From Albula goreensis (lineage: Eukaryota; Chordata; Actinopteri; Albuliformes; Albulidae), in the NCBI GenBank assembly GCA_022829145.1, contig CM040747.1, forward strand, positions 31,522,936 to 31,586,935: a stretch of 64,000 nucleotides of DNA. The letters are read 5' to 3'. Of this stretch, positions 23,577 to 35,320 are shown piece by piece (position 1 is the first letter of the stretch; each line of letters opens with the position of its first letter). Position numbers and translations under genes: made by a program. Below the pieces are notes generated by a model. The model saw only the letters and a program-made list of their open reading frames with translations, did no database searches and had not been told where the DNA came from.

Positions 23577-25546
23577 AATCTGCCCGGCTTTTCTAAGAAA
23601 ACAAAGAAGGCTGGGCAGCACTGGTCTGACCATTTCCTTGAAATGCATCCAGATATGAGCCTGGAAAAACCAGAACCTCTTCCTGCCACCCCAGCAGCTG
23701 AGTTAAACAAAATCGTGATTGAGAAGTGGTTTGAAGGTTATGAGCAAATCCTAGCAGAACTTCAAATTAAAGATCTGCCATCACACCTGTGGAACTGAGA
23801 TGAAACGGGCCTGCAGGCCCAGTTTGCGTGTCCAAGAGTTGTGGCTGAGTTAGGGAGTGCCTGTTATGAGGTCACAACTGGTGACAAGCTACTACAGCCC
23901 AATGGAGCTGGTGACCTCATGCCTTTGCTGGTGGTTTTTAAAGCCAAGCACCTGAAGGCTGAGTAGCTCTACCAGGCTCCACCAAATACACTGGTGTGGG
24001 TTTCCGACAACGGGTGGATTAACAATGAACTGACGCTGGACTGGGGGAGGCACTTTATTGAAGACCTTCCAAAAGAAGACCCGAGGCCATATTTTTAATT
24101 ATTGGATGGACACAGTGGCCACGTCTACAACATGGACTTTCAGAAATTAATGAAAGAGAACAATGTCTATGTTATGTTCGATCCACCACACAAACACACT
24201 GCCTCCAACCAGCAGATAAGTCCCTCTGTAGGTTTAAATTTTAAAGCTGGAACGATGAGGGAAGGAGATATGCTCGAGAAACAGGAGGTCGGAAATCGAG
24301 GAAGACTGAATTCCTCACCCTGTTTTCCAGTGCATGGAAAAAAGCATCAACTGTGGAGATTGCCCAAAATGGATTTCACGGAACTGGTATGTATTCAGTT
24401 AACAAAGATGTTATAAATGCTGAGATTTATGAGCCAAGCAAAACCACAGAAAGAGCTCAGCAGGAGCACAGACACCAGCAGCACACACACCAGCAGCACA
24501 GTGGGCACCAGCAGCACAGGCACCAGCAGCACAGTGGGCACTGGCAGCACAGTGGGCACCAGCAGCACAGGCACCAGCAGCACAGTGGGTACCAGCAGCA
24601 CATGCACCAGCAGCACAGTGGGTACCAGCAGCACAGGCACCAGCAGCACAGTGGGCACTGGCAGCACAGTGGGCACCAGCAGCACATGCACCAGCAGCAC
24701 AGTGGGCACCAGCAGCACAGTGGGTACCAGCAGCACAGTGGGCACCAGCAGCACAGTGGGCACCAGCAGCACATGCACCAGCAGCACAGGCACCAGCAGC
24801 ACAGTGGGCACCAGCAGCACAGTGGGCACCAGCAGCACAGTGGGCACTGGCAGCACATGCACCAGCAGCACAGTGGGCACTGGCAGCACAGTGGGCACCA
24901 GCAGCACAGTGGGCACTGGCAGCACAGTGGGTACCAGCAGCACAGTGGGCACCAGCAGCACAGTGGACACCAGCAGCACATGCACCAGCAGCACAGGCAC
25001 CAGCAGCACAGTGGGCACCAGCAGCACATGCACCAGCAGCACAGTGGGCACTGGCAGCACAGTGGGTACCAGCAGCACAGTGGGCACCAGCAGCACAGGC
25101 ACCAGCAGCACAGTGGGCACCAGCAGCACAGTGGCAGCACAGTGGGTACCAGCAGCACAGGCACCAGCAGCACAGGCACCAGCAGCACACACCAGCAGCA
25201 CAGTGGGTACCAGCAGCACATGCACCAGCAGCACAGTGGGCACCAGCAGCACAGGCACCAGCAGCACAGTGGGCACCAGCAGCACATGCACCAGCAGCAC
25301 AGGCACCAGCAGCACACGGGCACCAGCAGCACAGTGGGCACCAGCAGCACAGGCACCAGCAGCACAGTGGACAGAGTCTGCAAAATAAGATATGGAGATA
25401 GAGATGACCTTAAGAAAACAGAAGATTGGAAAATTTGTATTCCATGTGAACAATCAATGTTTCAACAAGTCGTGTGTGAAGAGGACTTTGGGGTGATTGA
25501 AGGTGGAGAGGAATTCGCTTGTGCCCAGTGGCTTTGTATCTTATGA
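23577..25546 (+). pseudogene. pogo-class (CENP-B/jerky-like) DDE transposase remnant
   Basis: From about 23595 the frame reads GQHWSDHFLEMHPDMSLEKP, part of the CENP-B-type DNA-binding region. Next comes DETGLQ (first catalytic Asp at 23799), then LLDGHSGHV (second Asp at 24105). Stops interrupt this frame at 23796, 23964 and 24096. After one frameshift the third Asp block (QPADKSL, Asp at 24215) and WNDE follow, then the VEIAQNGFHGTGMYSVNKDV end of the DDE domain. The tail enters a His-Gln minisatellite. It exits into CKIRYGDRDDLKKTEDW, a Cys-Pro-Cys pair and more Cys, which looks like a decayed PHD-like zinc finger as found at the C-terminus of some pogo transposases. Clearly non-functional. 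Confidence 0.85.
24458..25372 (+). repeat. minisatellite of mixed 15- and 18-bp units inside the transposase tail
   Basis: Units read CAGCAGCACAGTGGGCAC (18 bp) or CAGCAGCACAGGCAC / CAGCAGCACATGCAC (15 bp), roughly 55 in all. Because nearly all units are multiples of three, several frames on both strands stay open for hundreds of codons (His-Gln-Gln-His-Ser-Gly, Thr-Ser-Ser-Thr and others). These ORFs are by-products of the repeat. Confidence 0.95.
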
Positions 25547-26284
25547 ATTACCACAACTCTTTAGGTTTACAATGTTTTATTCCTCATTTTTATCATTATT
25601 ATTTAATGTAAAAGTAGGTTTATGGTTAATTGTTTCCTAATTTTAATAGGGTGTTCTTATGAAATTGTTCAGAAAATATATAAAATGAATAATTTAATTA
25701 TCAGCATTACATCTGTCCTGTTTGAATTTTGAAAGTGAGAAGGGGAAAAACTAACATTTTGAAGTTGATAAATTATTTCAACATTCAATATAAATATATC
25801 AGTTGTTTTATTTAATTTTATGAATATTCGAAGACCATTAAAATATTGAAATAACTTATTCTCTTTCATTTCTCTTTTTTTTACATCAAACAAGTAGATG
25901 TCCCATTTTGAGAATGAAGGTGTTCCATTTGGCCAGTATTGGCTGAAAAAAAGTGGTCTAAGGACACATTGTGTTTGAAGTGGAGTGATCTGTTCTATGT
26001 TTAATAATACTTTATATTAATAATCTATTTAGTATTTGAGGGCATTGATGTATTTCGAATGGTATCAAGTTGGGAGTAAAGACATTGGGATAACTCTGTA
26101 AAGCAAACTAATAAGAGAAAGTAAAGATTCTACAGAAGAACAGTTGTTTGCGCCTTCAGCAAGCAGACTAATTAATCCCTCCCTTTCCACGTCAACCAAT
26201 CTGTGATGAGAAAATAATGACAGCAATTCATCGCGCAGGATTGCACTACGCATTGATGAGTATGATGCTTGATTCGTGCGCAGA

Positions 26285-26534
26285 GTCAGACGTCTGAGAA
26301 GCAGACGGAGGTTACCGGGTCACCTCGGTAAACTGATGACACCGCAACCGATAAGCCAGTGCAGGAAACTGATGAGCTGGCAATGGAAAATGAGAGAAGC
26401 TTCACGCGCTTGGGTATTGATCCGCCAAGACTAGCGACCCACACGTCTAGACTCATACACCAGCTTATCAGCCGCCGTATCGTTAATTTACCGCGATGAC
26501 TCGATGCCCTCCCTCGGCTGCTCAGATGTCTGAT
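26285..26534. repeat. long imperfect inverted repeat (fold-back MITE candidate)
   Basis: Left arm 26285-26361 aligns without gaps to the reverse complement of 26458-26534 at 56 of 77 positions; 15 of the 21 differences are transitions. Weaker pairing continues outward about 25 bp on each side. The central spacer is 96 bp. It looks like an old fold-back element; no target duplication was identified. Confidence 0.75.
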
Positions 26535-29500
26535 TGTTGGCAGAAATCAAGATCCCATATATGATGAGATGTGAGTCCGCTTTCACCGTAAAGGAAGTTC
26601 ATAGCTATGCTGGTGCCTGAAGTCAACCTGTTTTCGTTGCAAAAAAAGCTAAGCTTTGAACTAAATGAATGGAACATTTTACCCATTCACGCCTTTCTCA
26701 ATAGAAATTATGCCCACCATTTTAGGATAATTCATGTTTAGCTTCAAATGGCTTAGCAAACTGACGTGGATATGTCCTCCCTTCTAAGGGTAATGTCAAT
26801 GAAAACCAAACAAATTATACCTAACTATGTAATATACCCAAATTAGAAAACAATGACATTCTGTCTTTGTTACATCAGCGAAAGATGTATGTATTGGTTT
26901 GTAAATCCCTACAGCACAGTGTCTTTTCTCCAGATCTCTACTCGACCCTTAAGTACGTCTACATTAAGGGGGCTGTCCTGAATATCTGCCCTGTTTGGTT
27001 TTTGTTGTAATACTAATATTTGGTGAACGTTTACTTCAAACCAAACATACGTGTCCTCACATTTTTTCCAGCCTTTTGTTCCCTTTGTCCTTTCGTAAAC
27101 CCACCTCTGCAAGGCATACAGTTGACGACTGCTACTATATGCTAATGTACTACTGTTTTATTTGAGCTCTACTCTTCACTTGATCATCTTAATACTAGAT
27201 TCAACAATTATTTTGTCACTGTAGAAATCAAAACACATTACATATCGCTGATCTAATTTATCAAGAAATATGAGTTTCAACAAGACAGTTTACAAGTCTT
27301 ATTGAGTTTTGATAACTGAACTAATTAACTGGGATTACCAACAGGGATCTAATTCATTATAAAAGGTTATTTCAGCTAATTATGTAGCCAACTGCATATA
27401 TGTCAGAACTAAAAAGAAGCATTTTGTCATTTTAGTAGACTGCTAATGTTGTTTTAAATCAAAATACATCACAAGTCAAACAGGATAGTTATTCCTTAAT
27501 TTGCTCATTTTGAGGAAATGTGTACCTCAACAGATATTGGCTGACTGACTTGTAAATTCATTGTTTTGTTTTACTTCAAAAATATATATCATACGCGATA
27601 CTGTACACTAAATTTTGGAAGTGGGGAGAGAACTGAATATAATGGGACCACTTTTAAGCAATGTATAGTTTGAGTGAGGCAATATAATGAGCATTAAGTG
27701 AGAAATACTAATAATTTTATTTGAAAAGGGGCGTACTTGAAGTACCTTCCTCTGTGTTGCGTGTTTTGCGTCAGGTAATGCTCATGGCTTGAGGCTCATA
27801 GAACATACCAAGAACTGGTGGGATGAGATTATTCATTTTAATATTTGCATGTCCATGCTCCTCTGAAGGTAGCTTGGGGCTGCTGTGTGGGCATACTATT
27901 CAAATCCCAAGTAAGGGTTCATTTCTTTCATAGCGAGTCTGGGTCACACAAGGTAGTAAGCAGGAAAAATTTGGTAAACATTCTCCATTGTGAACTTTAG
28001 CTTCATCTCACTAATCAAATAATATGAATGTATGTCTTGTAGCTTGACCTATTACAGCGGTTTGATTCACCATGGATATCGTAACACATTCAGAGGCTCA
28101 ATTCGCCGTGAATATGGAGACTCTTGGAACAGAATATAAATCATAAGAATATTGGGTCTGAAGGTAATGCCAAATGCTACGCAGCCATTCACGTCAGTTA
28201 ACGTCATTTATAAACACGCGGACTAACACGCACATCGCCTCGCGTTGCCACTGACTGACAGTAAACGGTCAATAGCAATCAGCCACCACGCTAACGCCAC
28301 CTGCTCCATGAGGTTTTTATTTGTTTCGCATTGGTTATGCATAATTCAGTTTCGCAGTTACAGAACGCTTAATAAGATGCGCAGGTTTGCGTAAGCCCAT
28401 GTAAAGTTAATGTTATCAAAATGATTGCTTTTCAAGCAATCGTTATACCAGAGGAAGTCTGTTTACATTTGATCCTTCAGTGTGCTTTTATAATGTATTA
28501 AAAATGCCGAGCTGTAATCAACTAATTGATTGGGATAAATCCATACACATGATACAGTTTCCCTAGGACGAAGTGTGGGCTTTCAACTGAGGAACATGGC
28601 AGTGTGTCTGAAGAGGGAGACAGTATGTGGATTAGCAAACACGTTCAGTATTCCCACAAGCAGGGCTTTCGGTGACTGTTTCCACGCCCCCGGTTCCCAG
28701 AGGCCGCATCAATATGCTTGTACATGTCCATCTCATCGTTTCTAAGTTTGTTGGCATTTAATTGCCATCCAAAGCATAAATAATTGAACATTTTCAAACA
28801 GAAGATGATGTCTTTTGGCAACGGGATGCGAGTTCAAGAATTTTTTAATTGTCTGAATGCTGTTTGTATTCAGAATGGAAAAAAATATTAAACAAAAGTG
28901 CTGTTGTTTGGCCGCAGATTGAGGGGCGTGCAACAGCATGTGAGTGAAAGATTCTGCAGCTTCTCCTGGTACGGTCCAAGTCTATTTGGAGCACTGTCCA
29001 CCATGCACGTGGAGAAAGGCATTATGTGAAAACCTTCGTCATATTTACATAGTGTCTTTGGCCTGTAGAATACCTAAAGATTGCGTTGAAAAAGTGAATG
29101 AGTCTTGATCTAGGATTAAAACATGGCCCAGGGAAAAGCACCATCTTATCCGCTAATGGGGCTAGCCTACTCTCAATCCACAAGCACCCCCTCTCATAAG
29201 AATAAATACAAAGCAAACGTTTTGTTTCTCCTGATAAAGCTTGCTAAGTAAAAGCTATTAGCATGGTCAAGTGTATTTTCCAACGTACACAATACCTTGT
29301 TATTGTCGATGAGCCAGTTTACAACATTCACAATTCTAAAGTGAATTAGTTTGTGTTTTTTTTTTTTGGCACACACAGGTTATTACAACATAATTCCATT
29401 CTTCTTCCCTGGGCACCCTCCTGGTTGGGGAACATGGCCAGGGCCAGTACTGAGGCTTACAGCCCGTCATTACCATCAATGGTAGATCCACTAAGCCCTA

Positions 29501-30424
29501 AAAATACACAGAAAAGGTATGCGATTCATTAGTCCTTTTTTCCTCTGAGCTCAGTGCTCAAGTTCCAGCAAGTTCCAATAAGGAATTATAAAAACCCTTA
29601 GCTTCCAGGGAATGTGCTTTGGTTCCTGTCTGATACTCCTGGTGATGTAGCCCCGAAAATTAGCTTATCACATCTGCCCTGAACTGTTTTCAATGGAAAG
29701 TTAAAAGCCTTTTCTCTGCGCAACAAGAGCTTAGGGCTAGATGCTGTATGGAGGTATTTAGCTGTGGCGGGACTGGAAAGTCCAGAAGTCTTGTGTTTAC
29801 TTTAAGGTGAATGCTAATGTCAGCCTCGGTTTTTCAGGGTGCTAGTTCTTCTAGCTGTGTGACAGGCACCCACAGGCTGCTACTTGCCTCTCCTCCAAAT
29901 GCTGCTAACTGTCCTTTAGCGCTCTGCAAATTGTGGAGTGCGAGATTTTCATTGGTTTCATTACCTGAAGATACCGCAACAGGAGCCTTGCACAGGTGTG
30001 CATATCACAGCTCTAAGCTGAGAATCATTATTTGAGAAAAAAAAATTGAAATATATATTACAGGACGTTCACACTAATTGTGAATGAAAATTCTTTCATC
30101 AATGAAATTATGAAGGGAAGTCCTTTATGTTCCCTTTATGGACAAAGCCGCTATCTAGCACCTTATAAAGTAAGGATTATGATTTTTCTTTTGCAGCCAA
30201 CAGTGGGTACAACATACAAGCGTTCCTGCCACGTCATGTGTGGACAGAGTGTTCGGAGGAAAAGGAAAAACAGTAATGGAGACAGATCAATTGAGACAGG
30301 TAACTGCTCACTGGTAACAGGTAACCGATGAGATTAACTGTAGCTGTCGACCAATGATCAGTGAGGACAATGAAACTGCCTCATTCGAGTACGATGCTAC
30401 ATCACATTAAAAACAAGCATGTTT

Positions 30425-30830
30425 TAAGACCCTTTCACACATGCACCGCGACACTGAACTTTTGCAGAAATTACCCTGAGGAGCTATATGTGTGAACGCG
30501 AATGCCTGAATCAGTTGCTCCGGACATTATATGGACTTTATCCTGCTAGCTCCCTAATACAAAGACCAGGTAATGTCTGGTTGCCTTCGATGTGCTGTAA
30601 ACAAAACACTGCATTTTCCGCGGTGTACTTTTTGTGTCATTTCTCGCCTCCTGCATGCTCTACCCAGGCGCCACCCCTCGCCTAAACCAAACCAGTAGGT
30701 GAGAACGCATCTGACACAGAAAATCTCCGGTTGTGTGCTACGTGTGTGAAAGGGCAACTCCAGGAAAATGTCCGGACCTGATTCTCTGGACATTGCCTGG
30801 AGTTCATTTGTGAAATCGGCTTTAGTTTGT
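30425..30830. mobile_element. candidate MITE with CCCTTTCACACATG ends
   Basis: The left end reads AAGACCCTTTCACACATGC. Inverted relatives occur at 30742-30754 (CACACACGTA side) and at about 30805-30825 (CCGATTTCACAAATG read on the minus strand). Inside are repeated TGTCCGGA/TGTCC motifs in both orientations. Exact end and target duplication are uncertain. Confidence 0.5.
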
Positions 30831-33248
30831 CTCATTTAAGGCAATTTCATCCTCGCACAGCAGAAGGTCAAGTCATGAATCCCTAGATCTGAGATGCAGC
30901 ACAAAGTACAGAAATTGTCCTTTGCTTTTCCGTCTTCTTCATGCTCAGCAGCCATGAGCATAAAATATAATTTAGAGGGGAGCATTCATTACCTGCCTTT
31001 CTACTGGAGGCCTTCCGGAATCTGAGATCACGCACCCTACCCAGCTCGGATCTGAGGATCCATCAAAACTCAATTTCCCTAAAGCAAACACATCTCAAAC
31101 ACACATCCAACCTTGTGAGAAACCTGAGTCGTCATACTGCTATGCAAAAAGCGGTCGATCTAATATAGCTTTATGCTAATTAGCAACAGTAGCCCTAGCA
31201 TGTCATGTGTATTTGTTCCTTCAATAGTATATATGTAAGTGTCTTCAGTACAAAACTGCACTTGTATCGATACAAAAGGAGGACCTACAATATTTGGTAG
31301 CTTACTGTCTACCTCCAACATGGGTGAAATGACTGTTCCCTGACCTGTTGAGATTATTTGCATGCAAAAGCTGTTTACATAACAATTTGTTTGTGGTTAT
31401 TAGGGCAGACCTGTGAAATTCTTTGATCTTCTATGCAGGCTGCAAGGCCCGGCCTTTTTAGAGTAGAGTGCAGTAGGAATCCCGGGATACAAGTTAAACA
31501 AGTATGGGCCAGTTTGGGGCACATCCACGCCCCCAACCCCCCCAAGGAAACTACCACTACTGTACGCTAATTGGGTAACTAATGAGGGACATGCCATTCA
31601 GATGGGTACGACTGAGGCCTGGTTTTATGCTCTGCTGTGTTTTAAGTTTACACCGGACCACAAACCCCATGCTGTTCTCTGGTCCAGGGTGTGGCCGGCC
31701 ACAGCAATGCTGGCCTGGTATATCTGGCTGGAATTAAAAAAAAAACACTCTCGGGTAGCACTAACGACCTTCAAGTGTAATCCAAACAAAAACACATACT
31801 CTGGCTGCCGATGAGGCCTTTACAATGGGTAGATAACCTCTTGACAGGGACAGATCAGATCATAAAAACGTTTGTGTAAACGGGATTCAGCTACGAAGTG
31901 CAGAAGTCTCTCGTATCACGCACTAGAGAGTGACGTGCGGAGTCGCTCAGATTATACCCTAATGCCGTTGTGCGATGTTTTTATTTATCCATTTTTACTG
32001 TGTATCTTCCTCTTATAAACCGAGCGGATAATCTCCTTTTATCCAAGGGTGGGTATACCCCACATGAAATAATACGTATAGCTCTGATTATTTAGCTAGA
32101 CGCCATCTGGGCTAGTGATGACGCTCGGCATGAAAGCGTAGTTTGTTTCTCAGTAACCTTTAAACGCTTGCATATTGCATGGGCAGCGGTGGCAGGGGCG
32201 AGCGGACGCCCCTCCGCGTTTTACAAACATAGTTTCTCCCTGTCGAGAATTAACGGGCCAAGTCAGGACATGGCGGCCGGGGCACGGCAGACAGGAAGTG
32301 AGGGCGAGGGCCTGGATTCGTAGATGCCTTATGCTCGGCGCAATAATGACTTTCGCTTCCTTGGAGCCAGCAAAAGGTTAAGAGACCTGATTGGCTCCTG
32401 TGCTATGACCTCAGGAAGTAATCCTATGAACAGTAGCATTCCTCACAGAGCGAGCAACTACACTACTACCCAACAGCAGCAAAAATGTACCCAAACCCTA
32501 AGTTTCGTCTTGTGCCCTGTGTAGTTTGAATAGTAAGCACATGTGTAAGTGTGAATTGCTTAAATTGTTGCTTAAATTGTAAACATATTGTAAATTTCCC
32601 ATTTATAGATGTGGCTAGAAGCTCCTGCTGAGAGAAGAATAACTGGTCAACGTTTCACCCAGAGAAGTGAGGGATTTTGTCTGTGGGGCTACCCATGTCT
32701 CCAAACTCTCCAGCAACTCGTACTCGCAAACGGGGTCTGCACGCATGAGGCACACATGGGCAGTCTTCCCCCGGCTCATGTCTGTGCACGCTAAACTCGT
32801 AGAATGTGGTGTGAAGAGGAGAAGCGGCGCCTGACTTCACGTGTCATGAGAAGAAAGTGTGCTTGTCTGCGTTCCCCCCAGATCTGCAGAGGTTACAGCA
32901 ATAAGCGTGGCTCGTGGATTGTGATTGGCTGATTCTGCAGGACCTTGGAAGAGTGACGGGCACACTAATCACCAGGTCACTCAGTCTTAGTCTGAGGGGC
33001 CTACATTCACACAATGAAATGGTGTCTTAGGTCATGACGAGCCGACCGACCGCATTCAGTTGTCTAGCGTGCGAATCTGGCAAGTTAACCAGAACTTAAA
33101 TGCACAGTTTTCCACACATATGTGTCTGTGCTGATATCACACATGGAGATGCATTTTGGGTATTCTGAGCCCCTGGCTATTTGCCTTTTATTTTCTCCCA
33201 AGGCAATATAATTAGAGCACAGTGTAAATCTCAATAGCTATTTAGATG

Positions 33249-33301
33249 ACACACACACACACACACATATATATACATATATATATATATGTATGTATAT
33301 A
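33249..33301 (+). repeat. (CA)n(TA)n compound microsatellite
   Basis: CA repeats pass into TATATACA- and ATAT-type repeats that can form a cruciform. Confidence 0.9.
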
Positions 33302-33717
33302 TCTCAGTGTTACATATCAATAAAATTCATGTAAGAAAACACAGAAATGTGGATTTCTGAAAATGTCTTAAATTTAACCAGTATGCTTCAGATATTTTAA
33401 TTGCAGAGAATGTTTCTTGTGTTCAAGACTCCCTGACATTAAATATTAAACTAGAGGTGAGAAATCCAAATGTTAGATATCTGTATATTTACAATGTCTG
33501 TAGAATCTCCAATACATTAAAACCCTGGGATTGGGGGATGGTTCATAACTCTGAAACAAATGAATAAAAATACACTTTAAAACAATTCTCAACACAATAC
33601 AATCATTTGTCTTTCAAAACCATTACTTTGCTTTAATATGCATTCATTTGCTTTAATACTCAAACAAGTGGCAGGCATTCCTGTCAATTCATTCTATTGT
33701 CCGGCACACACCTTAAA

Positions 33718-33761
33718 TACCAGTAGCTGCAAATATGGGTACCAGTAGCTGCAAATTTGAC
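33718..33761 (+). repeat. 22-bp tandem duplication
   Basis: Two adjacent copies starting TACCAGTAGCTGCAAAT, at 33718 and 33740, differing only at their 3' ends. Confidence 0.8.
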
Positions 33762-34481
33762 TAAAACGGACTATTCTTCTTTCACACAGAAACTTGACAT
33801 TTAAGTAGGTCCCAAGACCTCTAAATGGCACCAGTCATTTAAAATTGCCAAATTCTGAGAAAAAGACCAGAAGGGATTATCAAATTTTCCATCAAGTTAT
33901 CCCTAATCCAATCAGCATATGAGGATGAGATAGCTCATATACAGGTTATAATGCTGCATGAAAAGTGTGTTTCAAGGGATTCAAGGCTTCAAGGGTGTTT
34001 CTTACAAGGGTGTTTCATAATTTGTGAGAGAAAATTAATAACTTTAAACATTCCGTCAACCATACATAGGGATCCTCCTCTGGATTTCTTTTGAATCGTG
34101 GTTTGCGGATATGAAGTCTGTGAAGAGCTTAAACCTGAATGAGACCATGACAATAAAAATGGGAGGAGTTATCCTTAAGTAATATAGATTCCCATTGGTC
34201 ATCTGAATGGCTTATTAAGTCTCAGCCTGAACCGTTGTCATGGAAAACCCTTTGCATCGATTGACATAATGGGACACTGTATTCCAACAGGAAAATAACT
34301 TCCAAACTAATTGATACCGTTTGTATTCTACCAGTGTGCCCTATATACATGGTACATATAAACTCTAATTAAACTGCAAGGGAAAGGCACAATTTATTTG
34401 ACCTTTTTAAAAGATTTTATCAGTAGTTTTATCTTCATATCTGTCACACGATGAATGGCTGTGATCATTTTCTTGCAGTTG

Positions 34482-34482
<1 letters not shown>

Positions 34483-34515
<33 letters not shown>
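34483..34515 (+). repeat. (ATT)n microsatellite
   Basis: Eleven uninterrupted ATT units. Confidence 0.95.
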
Positions 34516-34517
<2 letters not shown>

Positions 34518-35281
34518 TTGTTATTATCACACCCAAGCCAACACAACTACCATGACGAATAAAATAACATCTATTCCTGGAAGACTAGTCTATAACTCAG
34601 TGTAGATGTTACAAATTTGATTGTTACAATTTGATGACTAAGCTCAAATTGTCACTGTGCCAGTTTTCACAGTAAATTCTACTCATGCATGTCAGTATGT
34701 GTCTGGAACTTCTTTCTGATATGTTTTTCATAGAGAGCCCTTTTTACTGCTCTCCATGAAAAGGGTGATGGATAAAGTAAGATCCAGAGACTCCACTGGT
34801 ATGAATTTTAATGACATGCTGTACATCCTCTTTCTCCTCTGGAATTTCCGGGATGTTCCATGCTGGCGGGCAACGATTCCGCTTGTTCTTATTCTGGTTT
34901 TTGTTGTCTTTTTACACCATTTTGATTGGGGTGTTCTGACCACAACGCAAAAAAAAAATACATATAATGTGGCTCAGCTCATTTACAGCACATTTACCTT
35001 GCTGCAAAGGACAAGCAGGGTCCAGGATTAAAAATACTCAGCGTATGTTTGCAATTTCATCTGGTTCTGCTCAGCTCGGCAACCGGTAAACTGAGAAAAT
35101 TCAAATTATCAAACTTCTGAGAAAGGATCTGCAAGATAATCATGTTATCAGCATACAGCGCTACCAGACAGAGTTCTCGTTTCTCAGAAATAAAAACAAG
35201 TCTTCACATTACGAGACGTTTCATATTTAAAAAAACAACTTCAGTCATGTAAGGCATCTTCTCTCAATAGGCAAAACTCTT

Positions 35282-35320
35282 TCATATCTCATGATCAAAA
35301 CATGTGATCATGAGATATGA
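35282..35320. repeat. perfect hairpin, 16-bp stem and 7-nt loop
   Basis: TCATATCTCATGATCA is followed after 7 nt by its exact reverse complement. The AT-rich flanks do not extend the stem. No gene lies nearby. Confidence 0.9.

Larger units (their letters stand above)
22907..25938 (+). mobile_element. pogo/Tigger-like DNA transposon, about 3 kb, dead
   Basis: Both ends start at a TA dinucleotide and carry degraded inverted ends containing the motif AAAATGGGACA: left from 22907, right ending 25938 on the opposite strand. The same motif recurs in subterminal positions (about 22935, 23283, 23312 and 23333), in both orientations. TA duplication and a DDE transposase of the CENP-B/pogo class inside support the family. 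The transposase is broken (see its entry). Ends are my reading of divergent repeats and may be off by some bases. Confidence 0.75.

Noticed and set aside
24395-25453. Four long overlapping ORFs (about 250-400 codons) on both strands, rich in HQQH, TSST, LLVP or CCWC repeats
   Set aside because: They arise from a minisatellite whose unit lengths are multiples of three. Only the frame continuing the transposase tail has a biological origin.
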